Assembly: GCA_021769965.1 (NCBI GenBank)
Contig: JAETRU010000002.1
Span: 62,001-126,000 of the forward strand
Source of the DNA: Eubacterium sp.
GTDB lineage: Bacteria > Bacillota > Clostridia > Peptostreptococcales > Anaerovoracaceae
Direction: 5' to 3'
Length of the DNA: 64,000 bases
Below are positions 46,062-56,022 of the stretch, one piece after another. Below the pieces are notes generated by a model. It did no database searches. It saw nothing but the letters and a program-made list of their open reading frames with translations, and had not been told where the DNA came from. How positions within the stretch are numbered: position 1 is the stretch's first letter; each line of letters starts with the position of its first letter. Both the position numbers and the translations under genes were made by a program.

Positions 46062-47708
46062 TTATTTGGAAGAAATTCCGTCTGTTTTAAAAATGAATTT
46101 TACGCTTTCATAGCTGCCTTTGCCGCCAAAGGAATCATATTTTTTTGCCGCGTCGGCCATTTTTGAAAGTCCGTCGATCAGATCAGTCAGTTCTCCTGCT
46201 GACAGCTGATCCAGCTTATCGGCCAGTTCACCAGACATCAGTCTGACGCCTTTGTGCAGTTCCTCTGCCCCTTTTCCCAGCTGCTGTATGCCGGCGGTCA
46301 GTTCTTTTTCCTTATCCGCCAGATTCCTGGTGCCTCCATACAGTTTTTCTGCACCGGCATCCACCTTACTGATGCCGCCTGACAGCTGCTTCTGTCCTTT
46401 CTCCAGGGCTTCCGCTCCCCCTGCCAGCTTCTCCGCGCCTGCCGCTACCGCATCGATCCCGCCAGAGAAAACTTTGCTTCCTGCCGCCGCGTTATCGACG
46501 CCTGCTGTATATGTCAGTACCCCGTTATAAAACGTCAGGACGTTATCCAGCTGCTGTTTTACCGCAGCAGCCTGCGCCGATCCCCCTGCCGCGGCCTGTT
46601 CCAGCACCGCGGCATAGTTATCAGCCGTCAGCGTCACGTTTATACCTGCTGCCTGCAGGCTTTGACTCGCAGAGGCAAACACTGCGTCCACCATCTGTTT
46701 CGCGCCGGCGTTGATCGCCGGACTGGACTGTGTCAGCTGGTCCAGACCCGCAGAAAGCTGGTCAGCGCCGGTTTTCAGCTGTGTACTGCCGCCCTGCAGT
46801 TCTTCCGCTCCCGTTTTCAGTTCCTGTGTGCCCTTGGTAAGCTGTCCGACGCCGTTCTTCAGCTCCTGTGTTCCTTTATGCAGCTGTCCTGCCCCGTCAC
46901 GGAGGGCATACGCGCCCTCCATAAGCTTTTCCGCGCCTTCCGTCAGCTTCACAGCCCCGTCATCAAGCTGTCCTGTTCCTGTCAGAAGCTGGTCTACGCC
47001 CTCCGTCAGCTGATCCATCTGACCCGTCAGCTCAGAGATATCCATGCTGCCTGACAGCTCCAGTTCAGAGAATACCTGACTGGTCGCGAAGGTATAGACG
47101 GTCTCCATCTGAAGATCCTTCACATCCGCTGACACTGTAACTTTTTCCGGCAGATCCAGCTTTGACGCGGCGCTGCCCAGATTCTCAGCCACACCCGGCA
47201 TGCCAAGACCCAGCACGATAGTCCGGTCTCCATCGTCGGTCATGCGGCCGCCCTCTACCTTGATATCAGAGAAGTGTTCATGATCCAGCACCATGCCGCT
47301 GACGGCCAGAAACGGCACCGCAGCGGTATGATTTTCGTAGGTCAGTGTCATGACCAGATGACCGTCCCTGCCTGCCAGCTTTTCCGGCTGCATCTTTTTG
47401 CCGTCCAAAGTGTACTGTATCTTTACGGTCACCGGCAGTTTGCAGTCCTGATAGCCTTCATAGTGCAGCTCGCCCTTCTCGCTGACGATACGCTGATGTT
47501 CGGTGCCGTCTGCGTCGGTGAGCACATACACGGTCTCTTCATTTGATCTGTTCTCTTTCTCTGCGTCTTTTTCTTCTGCGGCGCTGTCTGTTTTCTTATC
47601 TTTTGATGACTGCTCGGCAAAGGCCGTCACGCTGACGGCGCCCAGGGTAACCAGGGCGACGGTCAGAAAAATGACCATCCACCGCAGACCTCTGTTTTTT
47701 TTCTTCAT
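46062..47708 (-). CDS. Secreted YhgE/Pip-like helical repeat protein
   Basis: 548 residues. An N-terminal membrane segment (about residues 10-30, ending AFAEQ) marks it as exported. After a beta-rich domain (about 55-215) come many short repeats of the type L-x-x-G-x-x-x-L (DQLTEGVDQLLTGTGQL, then GAGQLHKGTQELKNGV), the same helical repeat as in YhgE/Pip proteins. Unlike YhgE it lacks the terminal membrane helices. The gene overlaps the MMPL gene end by four bases (ATGA), so they probably work as a unit in export of a lipid or envelope molecule. Confidence 0.75.
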   Translation of the reverse strand: MKKKNRGLRWMVIFLTVALVTLGAVSVTAFAEQSSKDKKTDSAAEEKDAEKENRSNEETVYVLTDADGTEHQRIVSEKGELHYEGYQDCKLPVTVKIQYTLDGKKMQPEKLAGRDGHLVMTLTYENHTAAVPFLAVSGMVLDHEHFSDIKVEGGRMTDDGDRTIVLGLGMPGVAENLGSAASKLDLPEKVTVSADVKDLQMETVYTFATSQVFSELELSGSMDISELTGQMDQLTEGVDQLLTGTGQLDDGAVKLTEGAEKLMEGAYALRDGAGQLHKGTQELKNGVGQLTKGTQELKTGAEELQGGSTQLKTGADQLSAGLDQLTQSSPAINAGAKQMVDAVFASASQSLQAAGINVTLTADNYAAVLEQAAAGGSAQAAAVKQQLDNVLTFYNGVLTYTAGVDNAAAGSKVFSGGIDAVAAGAEKLAGGAEALEKGQKQLSGGISKVDAGAEKLYGGTRNLADKEKELTAGIQQLGKGAEELHKGVRLMSGELADKLDQLSAGELTDLIDGLSKMADAAKKYDSFGGKGSYESVKFIFKTDGISSK

Positions 47709-49801
47709 GCTGCTGTCCCCTCTTTCTTTCTATTCTTACGTAAAGTTCTCATACCTCCTGTAGTTCTGATGATCAGAGGATCCAGAAGCCGCAGGAAGGC
47801 CGGCAGGATAAAGATGACTGCCAGCATGCTGACCAGAGCGCCTCTTGCCATCAGGCTGCACATGGAGCTGATGATATCGATCTCCGAGTACACGGCTACG
47901 CCAAAGGTTGCCGCGAAGAATCCGACGGCGCTGACCAGTATGGACGGTATCGATGTATACACCGCTGTAATAACAGCCGCGTCCCGCTCCTCGCCCGACA
48001 CACGCTCTCTCTTGTACCGGGTGGTCATCAGGATCGCATAGTCCACGGTAGATCCAAGCTGGATGGTCGTCAGGCAGATCGGCGCGATAAAGGCCAGCCA
48101 GGTCCCGGTATAATACGGCAGTCCCAGATTGATGAAGATCGCGAAGTATATGGTCATCACCAGGATCACCGGCAGGCTGGCAGACTTCACGACCAGCGCG
48201 ATGATGATGAAGATCAGCACGATGGAAATGGCGCTGACGATCTTGAAATCACGGTCTGTCGTCTTCATCAGATCCTTGGTGCATGCCGCTTCTCCAATGA
48301 TCATGCCGTCCGGGTCATGCTCTTTGACGATCTCGTTCATGGCTGTCAGCTGACGGTTGACCTCCTTGCTCGCGGTCCTGTACTCGCTCATAGCCAGCAT
48401 CAGCTGGTACTTTCCGCTTTTCAGAGTGTCAACAGCTTCCTCAGGCAGGATCTCTTCCGGAATGCTTCCGCCCAGCGCCGAATCTAAAGACAGGGCGGCT
48501 TTGATACCGTCTGTCTGCTGCAGATCGCTGGTCATCTCCTTCATATCCTCTTTTGCCATATCCTTATCTACCAGGATCATATGAGTCGTCGCCATATCAA
48601 ACTCATCCATCAGCTTTTCATTGGAGATGACGAAGTTCATATCCTCCGGCAGCGCGCTCGCCATATCGTAGTAGATATTGGTATTGTTGTAGCCGTAAAC
48701 GGCCGGCCCCAGGATCAGGACAAAAATCACCAGAAAGACAGGGCTTTTCCTGACTACAAGCGCCGCCAGCTTTTTCATCTCCGGTATCAGGGATCTGTGC
48801 TTTGTCCGCTCAATAATCCGGTCAAAGGTCAGGATCAGGGCAGGCAGGATGGTCACGCATCCGATAACGCCCAGCAGAACTCCCTTTGCCATGACGATGC
48901 CCAGGTCTCTGCCTAAGGTAAAGCTCATAAAGCACAGGGCTATAAAACCCGCGATGGTCGTGACGGAACTTCCGACTACCGATGAGATGGTATGCCGGAT
49001 AGCCGCCTCCATAGCCTGCTCTTTGCTGCCCTGCCGGCTCTGCTCCTCTTCATAGCTGTGCCACAGGAAGATCGAATAATCCATTGTCACAGCCAGCTGC
49101 AGAACCGCCGCCAGCGCCTTTGTTATGTAAGAGATCTCCCCCAGGAAGAGATTGCTCCCCAGGTTGTACAGGATCGTCATACCGATGCCGGCCAGAAAGA
49201 TAAACGGGATCACCCATGAATCCAGAAGCAGCACCATAGCCGCCGTAGCGCAAAGCACCGCCAGACCCACATAAATCGGTTCTTCTTTTTCACAGAGATC
49301 CTTCAGATCCTTGACCAGCGCCGACATACCCGTAACATAACAGGTCTCGCCTGCCGTCTCGCGGATCTCTCCGATGGCCTCGATGGTTTCATCCGCCGAC
49401 GTGGAAGTGTCAAAAAAGACAGCCATCAGAGTGTCGTCCCCCTGATTAAACGCGTCATAGTACTGATCCGGCAGCAGCTCCAGCGGCACGTCAGCAGACA
49501 GAACGCTGCTGTACGCAATGACAGAATCCACATGCCGGATCTGGCTGATCTGTGATCTGAGTGTCTCAACCTTTTCCGGCGTCTGATCTTCGATAACGAT
49601 GATAGAAAAAGCGCCCTTTCCATAGTCGTCCATCAGTATATCCTGACCGGTCACGGTGTCCAGCCCCTTTGGCAGATAGGTCAGCATGTCATAGTTGATC
49701 CGGGTGCTCATCATCCCGATCACTGATGGGATGCAGAGCAGCAGACACAAGATCAAAATCACCTTCCTATGCTTAACCACTCCGCAGGAAAATTTCTCCA
49801 T
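47705..49801 (-). CDS. MMPL/RND-type membrane exporter
   Basis: 698 residues, two halves each with one N-terminal membrane helix, an outer domain, and five clustered membrane helices (start VVKHRKVILILCLLLCIPSV; second half begins VVRKSPVFLVIFVLIL). The pattern TMDYSIFLWHSYEEE in half one and STVDYAILMTTRYKRER in half two matches the MMPL family with a proton-relay Asp-Tyr. Such proteins export lipids or siderophores. AAAGGAG precedes the ATG. A hydrophobin-like partner follows in the same transcript. Confidence 0.88.
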   Translation of the reverse strand: MEKFSCGVVKHRKVILILCLLLCIPSVIGMMSTRINYDMLTYLPKGLDTVTGQDILMDDYGKGAFSIIVIEDQTPEKVETLRSQISQIRHVDSVIAYSSVLSADVPLELLPDQYYDAFNQGDDTLMAVFFDTSTSADETIEAIGEIRETAGETCYVTGMSALVKDLKDLCEKEEPIYVGLAVLCATAAMVLLLDSWVIPFIFLAGIGMTILYNLGSNLFLGEISYITKALAAVLQLAVTMDYSIFLWHSYEEEQSRQGSKEQAMEAAIRHTISSVVGSSVTTIAGFIALCFMSFTLGRDLGIVMAKGVLLGVIGCVTILPALILTFDRIIERTKHRSLIPEMKKLAALVVRKSPVFLVIFVLILGPAVYGYNNTNIYYDMASALPEDMNFVISNEKLMDEFDMATTHMILVDKDMAKEDMKEMTSDLQQTDGIKAALSLDSALGGSIPEEILPEEAVDTLKSGKYQLMLAMSEYRTASKEVNRQLTAMNEIVKEHDPDGMIIGEAACTKDLMKTTDRDFKIVSAISIVLIFIIIALVVKSASLPVILVMTIYFAIFINLGLPYYTGTWLAFIAPICLTTIQLGSTVDYAILMTTRYKRERVSGEERDAAVITAVYTSIPSILVSAVGFFAATFGVAVYSEIDIISSMCSLMARGALVSMLAVIFILPAFLRLLDPLIIRTTGGMRTLRKNRKKEGTAA

Positions 49802-49883
49802 ACAGTCATTACTCCTTTCCAGCTAAAACGCTTTTTTCAAGTTAGTATAGATTATACTCCGGCGCCCGGTGATTAAAAATAAT

Positions 49884-49920
49884 CAAAAAAAGCACAGTGC
49901 TCAAATTTTTTGCACTGCGC
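49884..49920 (-). terminator. Terminator of whiA
   Basis: On the minus strand GCGCAGTGC pairs with GCACTGTGC (one G-U), followed by TTTTTTTGATT. Confidence 0.88.
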
Positions 49921-49947
49921 AGAAGTTTGTATAATTTATCAGAATTT

Positions 49948-50889
49948 TTACAGTTTGGAAGCGATCTCCTCGATCTTGCGGAAACGGTTGTTAATTCCCG
50001 ATTTCTTCATAGGAGGATCCATCATTTCACCCAGCTGGACCAGGCTTGCCTCAGGATATTCCAGCCGCAGCTCCGCCGCCTGCTGCAGCTTTTCAGGCAG
50101 TTTGTGAAAAACTCCCGCCTCCTGGATCTTCCGGATACTGTCGATCTGCCGCTGTGAAGCATCCAGCGTCCTGTCCGTGTTTGCCGTATCGCAGTTGGTC
50201 AGACGAACCGCTTTATTGACCATGCCTTTCTGCACCTTTACATTCTCGAAGGTCAGCATCTGGGTATGCGCACCCATAATAGCCAGCGTGTCACAGATAT
50301 ATTCAGAATTCTTCATGTACACGACGAACTTATCCTTTCTCTCCACGATCTTGGCAGAAAGTTCCACAAAGGTGTTTATCATCTTCTTCAGATCGGCTGC
50401 CAGATTCCGGCTGGCGCAGACGAACTCCAGATGATAGCTTTTGGACGGATCACTGACACTGCCACTGCCCATAAAGATGCCCCTCAGATAGGCCTTGCGG
50501 CAGCACTTGCTTTTGATCAGGTCGCTGTAGATGCCGTCGGAAATGTAGTTGTTGCCTTCCCGCACCAGCAGGATGCCGGTTTCCCGAAGGATCTGCTCGC
50601 TGCGCATCTGGGGCCCGATGGTCAGAAAATACGCCCGTCCCTTCTTCGGTCCCGGCGTTTCTCCTACTTCCAGTTCCGTATCCACCTGAAAGTATTCTTT
50701 TATCAGCTTCTTATAGTGACGAGCCACCGCCGGGTTATCCGTGCTGACAGCGATCTTGAACTTTCCGCCGCCTGCCAGACGAAGACTGCCTGAGACACGC
50801 AGAAATCCCGCGATCTCCGCAAGCTGGCAGCACTTCTTTTCCGGTTCGATCCTTGATAATTCGTTTTTAGTCTCTGTGGAAAATGACAT
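49948..50889 (-). CDS. whiA: DNA-binding protein WhiA
   Basis: 313 residues. N-terminal LAGLIDADG-type fold (CCQLAEIAGFLRVSGSLRL; CCRKAYLRGIFMGSGSVSDP) and a C-terminal HTH (EYPEASLVQLGEMMDPPMKKSGINNRFRKIEEIA in part). WhiA binds DNA and affects division and chromosome segregation in Firmicutes. It is usually close to rapZ, but here 7.6 kb of other genes lie between them. Confidence 0.96.
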   Translation of the reverse strand: MSFSTETKNELSRIEPEKKCCQLAEIAGFLRVSGSLRLAGGGKFKIAVSTDNPAVARHYKKLIKEYFQVDTELEVGETPGPKKGRAYFLTIGPQMRSEQILRETGILLVREGNNYISDGIYSDLIKSKCCRKAYLRGIFMGSGSVSDPSKSYHLEFVCASRNLAADLKKMINTFVELSAKIVERKDKFVVYMKNSEYICDTLAIMGAHTQMLTFENVKVQKGMVNKAVRLTNCDTANTDRTLDASQRQIDSIRKIQEAGVFHKLPEKLQQAAELRLEYPEASLVQLGEMMDPPMKKSGINNRFRKIEEIASKL

Positions 50890-50979
50890 TGGTATTTCCT
50901 CTTCTTTCCTGTCTCCCTGATATTCCGATACGTAGGAACTTACTATAGTATATCGTTTTATGAGCGGAAATTCAACAGA

Positions 50980-51006
50980 AAAAGGGGAGCTGCTGCGCGG
51001 CTCCCC
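50980..51006 (-). terminator. Terminator of the NSS transporter operon
   Basis: GGGGAGC (50984-50990) pairs with GCTCCCC (51000-51006), then TTTTCTG on the minus strand. Confidence 0.85.
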
Positions 51007-51046
51007 GGTAAAAAACTGCTTCTTCAGATCCAGATATATGATCAGT

Positions 51047-52354
51047 TTAAATAAAGTTTCCCGCGAAGATCACTGCGATCGCTATCGGACACAGGTACTT
51101 CACCGACACCTTCAGCCACAGGCGCGCGATCGGTTTCTTCACGTTGATCGCGTCCAAAAAGTTGTCAATACCCCAGATCCAGCCTACAAAGATCGCGATC
51201 AGGAATCCGCTGATCACAAGCAGATAGTTGCTGGTAACGATGTCCACATTATCCAGGAATCCCGGAATCAGAATAGAGCCGCAGCCGATGACGATGATAA
51301 CTCCCATTACTGCCGCCACCGCTTTCTTTCTGGTCAGCGCAAATCTGTCCATCACTACCGCGATGATCGCTTCCGCAAGACCGATCGCCGATGAAAGCGC
51401 CGCGAAATAGAATCCCACATAGAACAGCGTTCCGATCACTCTGCCGCCGGTAATATAGTTGAATACATTCGGCAGCGTGATCATGGTCAGGCCCACGCCT
51501 GCGCCCGGCTCCAGATCAAAGGCGAATACCATCGGGAAGATCATCAGTCCTGCCGCGATACCCGCAATGATGATAGAAGTGCTGATGATCGTCGCATGCT
51601 TGATAATATTTTCATTTTTGTTCTTGATATAGCTGCCGAAGATCATAGATGCCAGCATACCGATGCCGATCGCAAAGAATGCCTGACCGACCGCAGCAGT
51701 CACAGCGTTGAACGAGAATGTAGACATATCAGGCTTGAACATATAAGCAAGTCCCTTGGTCGCGCCGTCTACCCGAAGTCCGATGACGATGCAGACCACC
51801 ATGATCACTGCCAGCGCAGGAAGCAGGAACTTATTGGCTTTTTCAACGCCGTTCTGCACATCTCCGCTGACGATAACCGTAATGATCGCCCAGTTGATGA
51901 TCGCGAAGAGGAACATGGTTGTCGAATCCGCGGTCAAAGCGCCGAAAGACTCTGCGATACCGGCAGCATCCATCCCCACAAAGAATCCCGTAGCAGTCTT
52001 ATAAATATAAGCGAGGATCCATACATAGATCGGCACCGTGTAGCCGTTTACCAGAACTGCTACCAGAATATGCAGATAGCTGGCATAATACCACTTTGAA
52101 TGAGGTTTCAGGGTCTGATACGCGCCCACTGCCGTCTTCTGCGTCACATAGCCCATGGAGATCTCCGCCGTCAGCAGCGGAATGCCGATCACGATAATAA
52201 CTAATACATAAACGATAATAAATAATGCCCCGCCGTTGGTGCCGCAAACATATGGAAATCTCCACAGACTTCCTACGCCTACCGCAAACCCGATGGTCGT
52301 CAGTAAAAATCCGAGAATGGAACTGAATCCCTGGTTTTGATTCTTATCTGTCAT
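51047..52354 (-). CDS. Sodium-dependent NSS-family transporter
   Basis: 435 residues with about 11 membrane helices, a usual count for bacterial NSS. Helix 1 shows the LeuT-type break VGSLWRFPYVCGTNGGALF. Members import amino acids or amines with Na+. It is the last gene of the corrinoid-MttB-HyuA operon, so it may import the methylated amine or the compound handled by the HyuA-like protein. GAAGGAGG precedes the ATG. Confidence 0.9.
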   Translation of the reverse strand: MTDKNQNQGFSSILGFLLTTIGFAVGVGSLWRFPYVCGTNGGALFIIVYVLVIIVIGIPLLTAEISMGYVTQKTAVGAYQTLKPHSKWYYASYLHILVAVLVNGYTVPIYVWILAYIYKTATGFFVGMDAAGIAESFGALTADSTTMFLFAIINWAIITVIVSGDVQNGVEKANKFLLPALAVIMVVCIVIGLRVDGATKGLAYMFKPDMSTFSFNAVTAAVGQAFFAIGIGMLASMIFGSYIKNKNENIIKHATIISTSIIIAGIAAGLMIFPMVFAFDLEPGAGVGLTMITLPNVFNYITGGRVIGTLFYVGFYFAALSSAIGLAEAIIAVVMDRFALTRKKAVAAVMGVIIVIGCGSILIPGFLDNVDIVTSNYLLVISGFLIAIFVGWIWGIDNFLDAINVKKPIARLWLKVSVKYLCPIAIAVIFAGNFI

Positions 52355-52407
52355 TTTTTTCGCCTCCTTCTGGCGTACACATCCGCGTCTTCTTGCGCGG
52401 CCTTCTG

Positions 52408-54408
52408 TTACAGTCCGATCTCCCCGGCAGCCACAGCTGCCGCCCTGTACCCCATAAACAGCGGCCCGAAATCCGTCTGCACGATATCTTCATGTTCCTC
52501 TGTCTTCACATGGATCTGACCGCCCGCGCCCCGGCGCGCGGCTTCTTCCCTCGCCAGCTTTTCTGCCAGTGTCTTCGCCAGCGCCTTCGCCTCTTCCAGG
52601 TCGGTTCTGATATACCGCTGTCCTCTGCCAAATACAGTGTAGGATCCGTCCGTCTGATTCAGCTGCACCTCCACAACTACCCTTGCGGAAACATTGCCTA
52701 CAATGGCGCCAAGGGCATTTGCCGCCGGCGCGTAGTCCGGCGTCAGTACCTCTGTGCGGAGCAGCTTTGCCACCGCCGGTAAAAATACGTGGGTCGGCGC
52801 CCCTACTCCGATCAGCGGCGCTTTCGCGGCAAATCTCACATCGAAGAAGTCCTTAGAAAAGTCTTCCCCTTCCTCTGCCTTAGCCCGCTCATAGGCGTCC
52901 AGGATCAAAGCTTCCGGCACATCCTCTGTCCACGCCGGATGCGCGTCCTGCAGCAGAATGCGGACAATGTTGCAGTACAGTTTCTTTTCAACGGCGCTGT
53001 AGATCTCCGTGCAGAGGGCTTCCACACTTTCTCCGCGGATCTGCGCGTAACGCTGTGCCGCCAGCACCGAAGCCTCCCTGTCAAAACGGCTGAAATCTCC
53101 TCTGATATGCATGGCGTCGGTCGGCGTCAGACCGCAACGGATCAGAATCCCCTCGCGGACCAGCCTTTCGATCTGCCTGCCGTAAATCGAACTTCCCAGC
53201 TGTCTTCCTGCCTCTGCCAGCGTCATCGGATGATGATAAAAAATCTGCGCGATCTGCTTTTCCTCCGCGCTGTAGCTGCAGCGCTCTCCAATATCTCTAA
53301 GACCCAGATAGATGCCTTCTTTGGCGGTTATGCCCAGACTTCTGCTCTTCGCAAGCTCGCTCAGGGTCTCTTTCAGCGACGGATACGCACTGGCCGCCAT
53401 ACACACCGGCATCACCTTTTCCCCGGAAAGCCGCAGATTCCGCTCCGCGTCCATAAGCACGCCGCTGTCTCCTCCAAGACCGAAAGTATCTACGAAGAGT
53501 CCTTTTACAAAAGTGTCAAATCCTCCGATTCTGACGCCGTTTTCTGAAGTCCTTGGGCTGCCGTCTTTTACAAAGGCAATGTCAGTCGTTGTTCCGCCGA
53601 TATCGATGATGACCGCATCCTGCCTGTCCGTCAGGGTCATAGCCCCCATCACGCTGGCGACCGGCCCGCAGAGCAGCGTCTCGATGGGATGTTCCCTTGC
53701 GAACGCCTCGTTCATCATGGTGCCGTCACTTCTGACGATCACAAAGGGCACATCGAGAGAAAGCTCAGAAAGCGCCTGTTTCACCGCCGCGGTAAATCCT
53801 GTAATAATGGAGATCAGCCGCGCGTTGAGCAGGACACTGGCGCCCCGCTTTACAATATTGTTTTCTGCGAACAGCTGATGTCCGCAGACTACCGGTATGT
53901 CGAAATGCTTCTGTATGATCTCTCTTGCCCGTTTTTCCATGGGAGCGCCGGATTTTTTCGCAAACATTTCCACTACGCCGACTGCCTCGCAGTCCGCCAG
54001 CTCACATGCGATCCGCTCCTCAAAATCCGCCCAGTCCGGCTGACGCACGATCTGCCCGTCAGGACGGGTCTTGCTGTCGATAAAGAGCAGCGTATCGTCC
54101 ATGACAAGTCCGTACTCCGCGCCGCTTCTGCGCACATTATCCGGTCTGACTCCGAAGAAGATCAGCTTGCCGCGGCCTCCCTTGCCTTCTACACAGGCAT
54201 TGGTCGCCAGCGTTGTGGAAAGAGCGATCACCTGCGCCGCTTCGCTCAGATGCCTTGGAAGTCCCGCCAGCGCTTCTCTGATACCGACAGACAAATCCTC
54301 TTTTGTCGTATTCGTCTTTGCACAGGCAAGGATCTGCCCGTCTTCAAACCGGTAGATGACCGCGTCTGTGCAGGTGCCGCCCGTATCTATGCCAATTCCA
54401 AGTTTCAT
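52408..54408 (-). CDS. Hydantoinase/oxoprolinase A-family (HyuA-like) ATPase
   Basis: 666 residues. It has the ASKHA (actin-like) phosphate motifs GIDTGGTCTDAV at the start and VIDIGGTTTDIAF near residue 275, as in HyuA and the ATPase part of oxoprolinase. HyuA normally works with HyuB, which is not seen in this window. It lies between MttB and the NSS carrier, so two roles are possible: ring opening of an N-methylated hydantoin-like substrate, or an ATPase role for the corrinoid protein. The latter would normally be done by a RamA-type [4Fe-4S] protein; no such cysteine motif is evident. Confidence 0.85.
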   Translation of the reverse strand: MKLGIGIDTGGTCTDAVIYRFEDGQILACAKTNTTKEDLSVGIREALAGLPRHLSEAAQVIALSTTLATNACVEGKGGRGKLIFFGVRPDNVRRSGAEYGLVMDDTLLFIDSKTRPDGQIVRQPDWADFEERIACELADCEAVGVVEMFAKKSGAPMEKRAREIIQKHFDIPVVCGHQLFAENNIVKRGASVLLNARLISIITGFTAAVKQALSELSLDVPFVIVRSDGTMMNEAFAREHPIETLLCGPVASVMGAMTLTDRQDAVIIDIGGTTTDIAFVKDGSPRTSENGVRIGGFDTFVKGLFVDTFGLGGDSGVLMDAERNLRLSGEKVMPVCMAASAYPSLKETLSELAKSRSLGITAKEGIYLGLRDIGERCSYSAEEKQIAQIFYHHPMTLAEAGRQLGSSIYGRQIERLVREGILIRCGLTPTDAMHIRGDFSRFDREASVLAAQRYAQIRGESVEALCTEIYSAVEKKLYCNIVRILLQDAHPAWTEDVPEALILDAYERAKAEEGEDFSKDFFDVRFAAKAPLIGVGAPTHVFLPAVAKLLRTEVLTPDYAPAANALGAIVGNVSARVVVEVQLNQTDGSYTVFGRGQRYIRTDLEEAKALAKTLAEKLAREEAARRGAGGQIHVKTEEHEDIVQTDFGPLFMGYRAAAVAAGEIGL

Positions 54409-54427
54409 CTTTTTCGCCTCGAATCCG

Positions 54428-54476
54428 GACAGGGCAGAAATACTTCCGTGATACCTTCCATACCTCTGCCCCTGTC
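54428..54476 (-). other. Stem-loop between the mttB and hyuA genes
   Basis: GACAGGGCAGA (54428-54438) pairs with TCTGCCCCTGTC (54465-54476) with a single bulge. No T-run follows, so it may stabilise or process mRNA. Confidence 0.4.
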
Positions 54477-54485
54477 ATAAAATTT

Positions 54486-55946
54486 TTATGCTTTTATTTT
54501 GCTTGCCGCGTCTGCCTCATCGAGGATCTTCTGGATTGCCGCTTCCTGTTCCTCTGTCAGCTGCTTCGGCACATAGTTCTTGATAATATCTTCTACGATG
54601 GCATGGGCCCGTTCTTCCATAGACAGGCTGCCCAGCTTCTGCCACTTGTCATGATCGTTTCTGTCCTGTACCTTCGGCTCCCACATCTCTCTCATGTGGC
54701 GCAGCGTATGATCTTCTGCCAGGAAATATCCCTTCGGACCGACTTCTTTGATCACATCCATTGCCAGATTTTCCTCTGTCAGATTTACACCGTCAAAGAC
54801 TCTTCTCAGCTGGCTGATGACCTCATTCATCATAACCAGGAATTCAAAGGAGAAGGTCAGGCCGTAATTCATGAAGCCCACGTCATGACACAGGTTGACG
54901 CCGGATAAACCGGAAATATATGCCTGCTGGGTTCCCTCGGAAACTGCCTGCGCATCCGGCATTTTGGAACCGCAGGCGCCGCCCATGCCCCAGGTCGGCA
55001 GATTGTAGAGCTCGCGCCCGATCTGCGGAATCAGGGAGTAGCACATATTCGCTTCCGGAGAAGAATATGCCGGCTGCGTGATCTTCAGATCCATATTGGT
55101 GATACAGCCGCCGAATACAAACGGCGCGCCCGGTTTTGCCAGCTGATGGATCACGATACCGGTCAGACACTCTGCCAGACACTGTACCAGCCCGCCTTCG
55201 ATGGTCATCGGACCTGTGCCGCCCAGCATGATGGCCGGCGCGTAGTTGGTCGGCAGCATGTGTTCCGCACAGTAGATCAGCTTGTCGATCGCTTCAAAGG
55301 TATGATTCATCGGTGAAGTCGGCTCGTCGTAAAGAATGATGAGCGGCTTGTTGATCGCCTGCTCCATGCCGCCTCTGACAACGGCTACCATCTCTGCGAT
55401 GTTCTTGATACTCTCTCTGTCCGCCGCGGTAACTACCATCGGCTTTGTGGTATTTCTCAGCATAGCCGCAAACTGATGCTCATAGCTGGTGCCCGGATAC
55501 ATGTACATCAGGCCAAGACACATCAGAAAGTCGATATTGTCCATGCAGTCGCAGATCTTCGCGCCGTTGATCATGTCCTGTTCGGTAAAGGTATGCTCTC
55601 CTCTGGTATCCCAGTCATAGAGGTTGCAGCAGTCCGAACCGGTTCCGAAATAGGAGTTGCGGCCGGAAAGATCCATTGCCATCTCTCCGTCACGGTCGTA
55701 AACCAGGATCCTGGACGGAGCCTGCTTCAGCGCCCATTCCACTAAGGACGGCTGAATATGGACTCTTTTTCTCTTTACATAGCAGCCCGCTTCTTTGAGC
55801 ATTTCGATCGCTCCCTTGTGCTGAATTTCCGCGCCTACATCCTGCAGAAGTTCCAGTGCGCAGCTATGTATTTTTTCCATATCTTCTTTAGAGAGAAACG
55901 CCAGCGGTGACGCCGCGTTTAATTTCAGTTTATATGGTTTTCTCAT
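54486..55946 (-). CDS. MttB-family methylamine/betaine:corrinoid methyltransferase (no pyrrolysine)
   Basis: 486 residues, full length and without an internal amber codon. The N-terminal part (FLSKEDMEKIHSCALELL) and core GGTGPMTIEGGLVQCLAECLTG in part are typical. The region that holds pyrrolysine in trimethylamine methyltransferase is here an ordinary sequence (VNLCHDVGFMNYGLTFSFE). Non-Pyl members act on quaternary amines such as glycine betaine, proline betaine, carnitine or gamma-butyrobetaine, passing the methyl group to a corrinoid protein. The substrate here is unknown. The corrinoid gene lies 76 bases upstream. Confidence 0.93.
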   Translation of the reverse strand: MRKPYKLKLNAASPLAFLSKEDMEKIHSCALELLQDVGAEIQHKGAIEMLKEAGCYVKRKRVHIQPSLVEWALKQAPSRILVYDRDGEMAMDLSGRNSYFGTGSDCCNLYDWDTRGEHTFTEQDMINGAKICDCMDNIDFLMCLGLMYMYPGTSYEHQFAAMLRNTTKPMVVTAADRESIKNIAEMVAVVRGGMEQAINKPLIILYDEPTSPMNHTFEAIDKLIYCAEHMLPTNYAPAIMLGGTGPMTIEGGLVQCLAECLTGIVIHQLAKPGAPFVFGGCITNMDLKITQPAYSSPEANMCYSLIPQIGRELYNLPTWGMGGACGSKMPDAQAVSEGTQQAYISGLSGVNLCHDVGFMNYGLTFSFEFLVMMNEVISQLRRVFDGVNLTEENLAMDVIKEVGPKGYFLAEDHTLRHMREMWEPKVQDRNDHDKWQKLGSLSMEERAHAIVEDIIKNYVPKQLTEEQEAAIQKILDEADAASKIKA

Positions 55947-56022
55947 TTCAAATTCCTTCTTTCTCTGTCAACTCAAAGTCATCTAAAGGTCAGCTAAAAG
56001 TGATTCAAACGATGCGGCTTTC

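Noticed and set aside
54486-55946. Pyrrolysine-containing trimethylamine methyltransferase
   Set aside because: The frame is complete with no in-frame amber codon, and the active-site region is an ordinary sequence.
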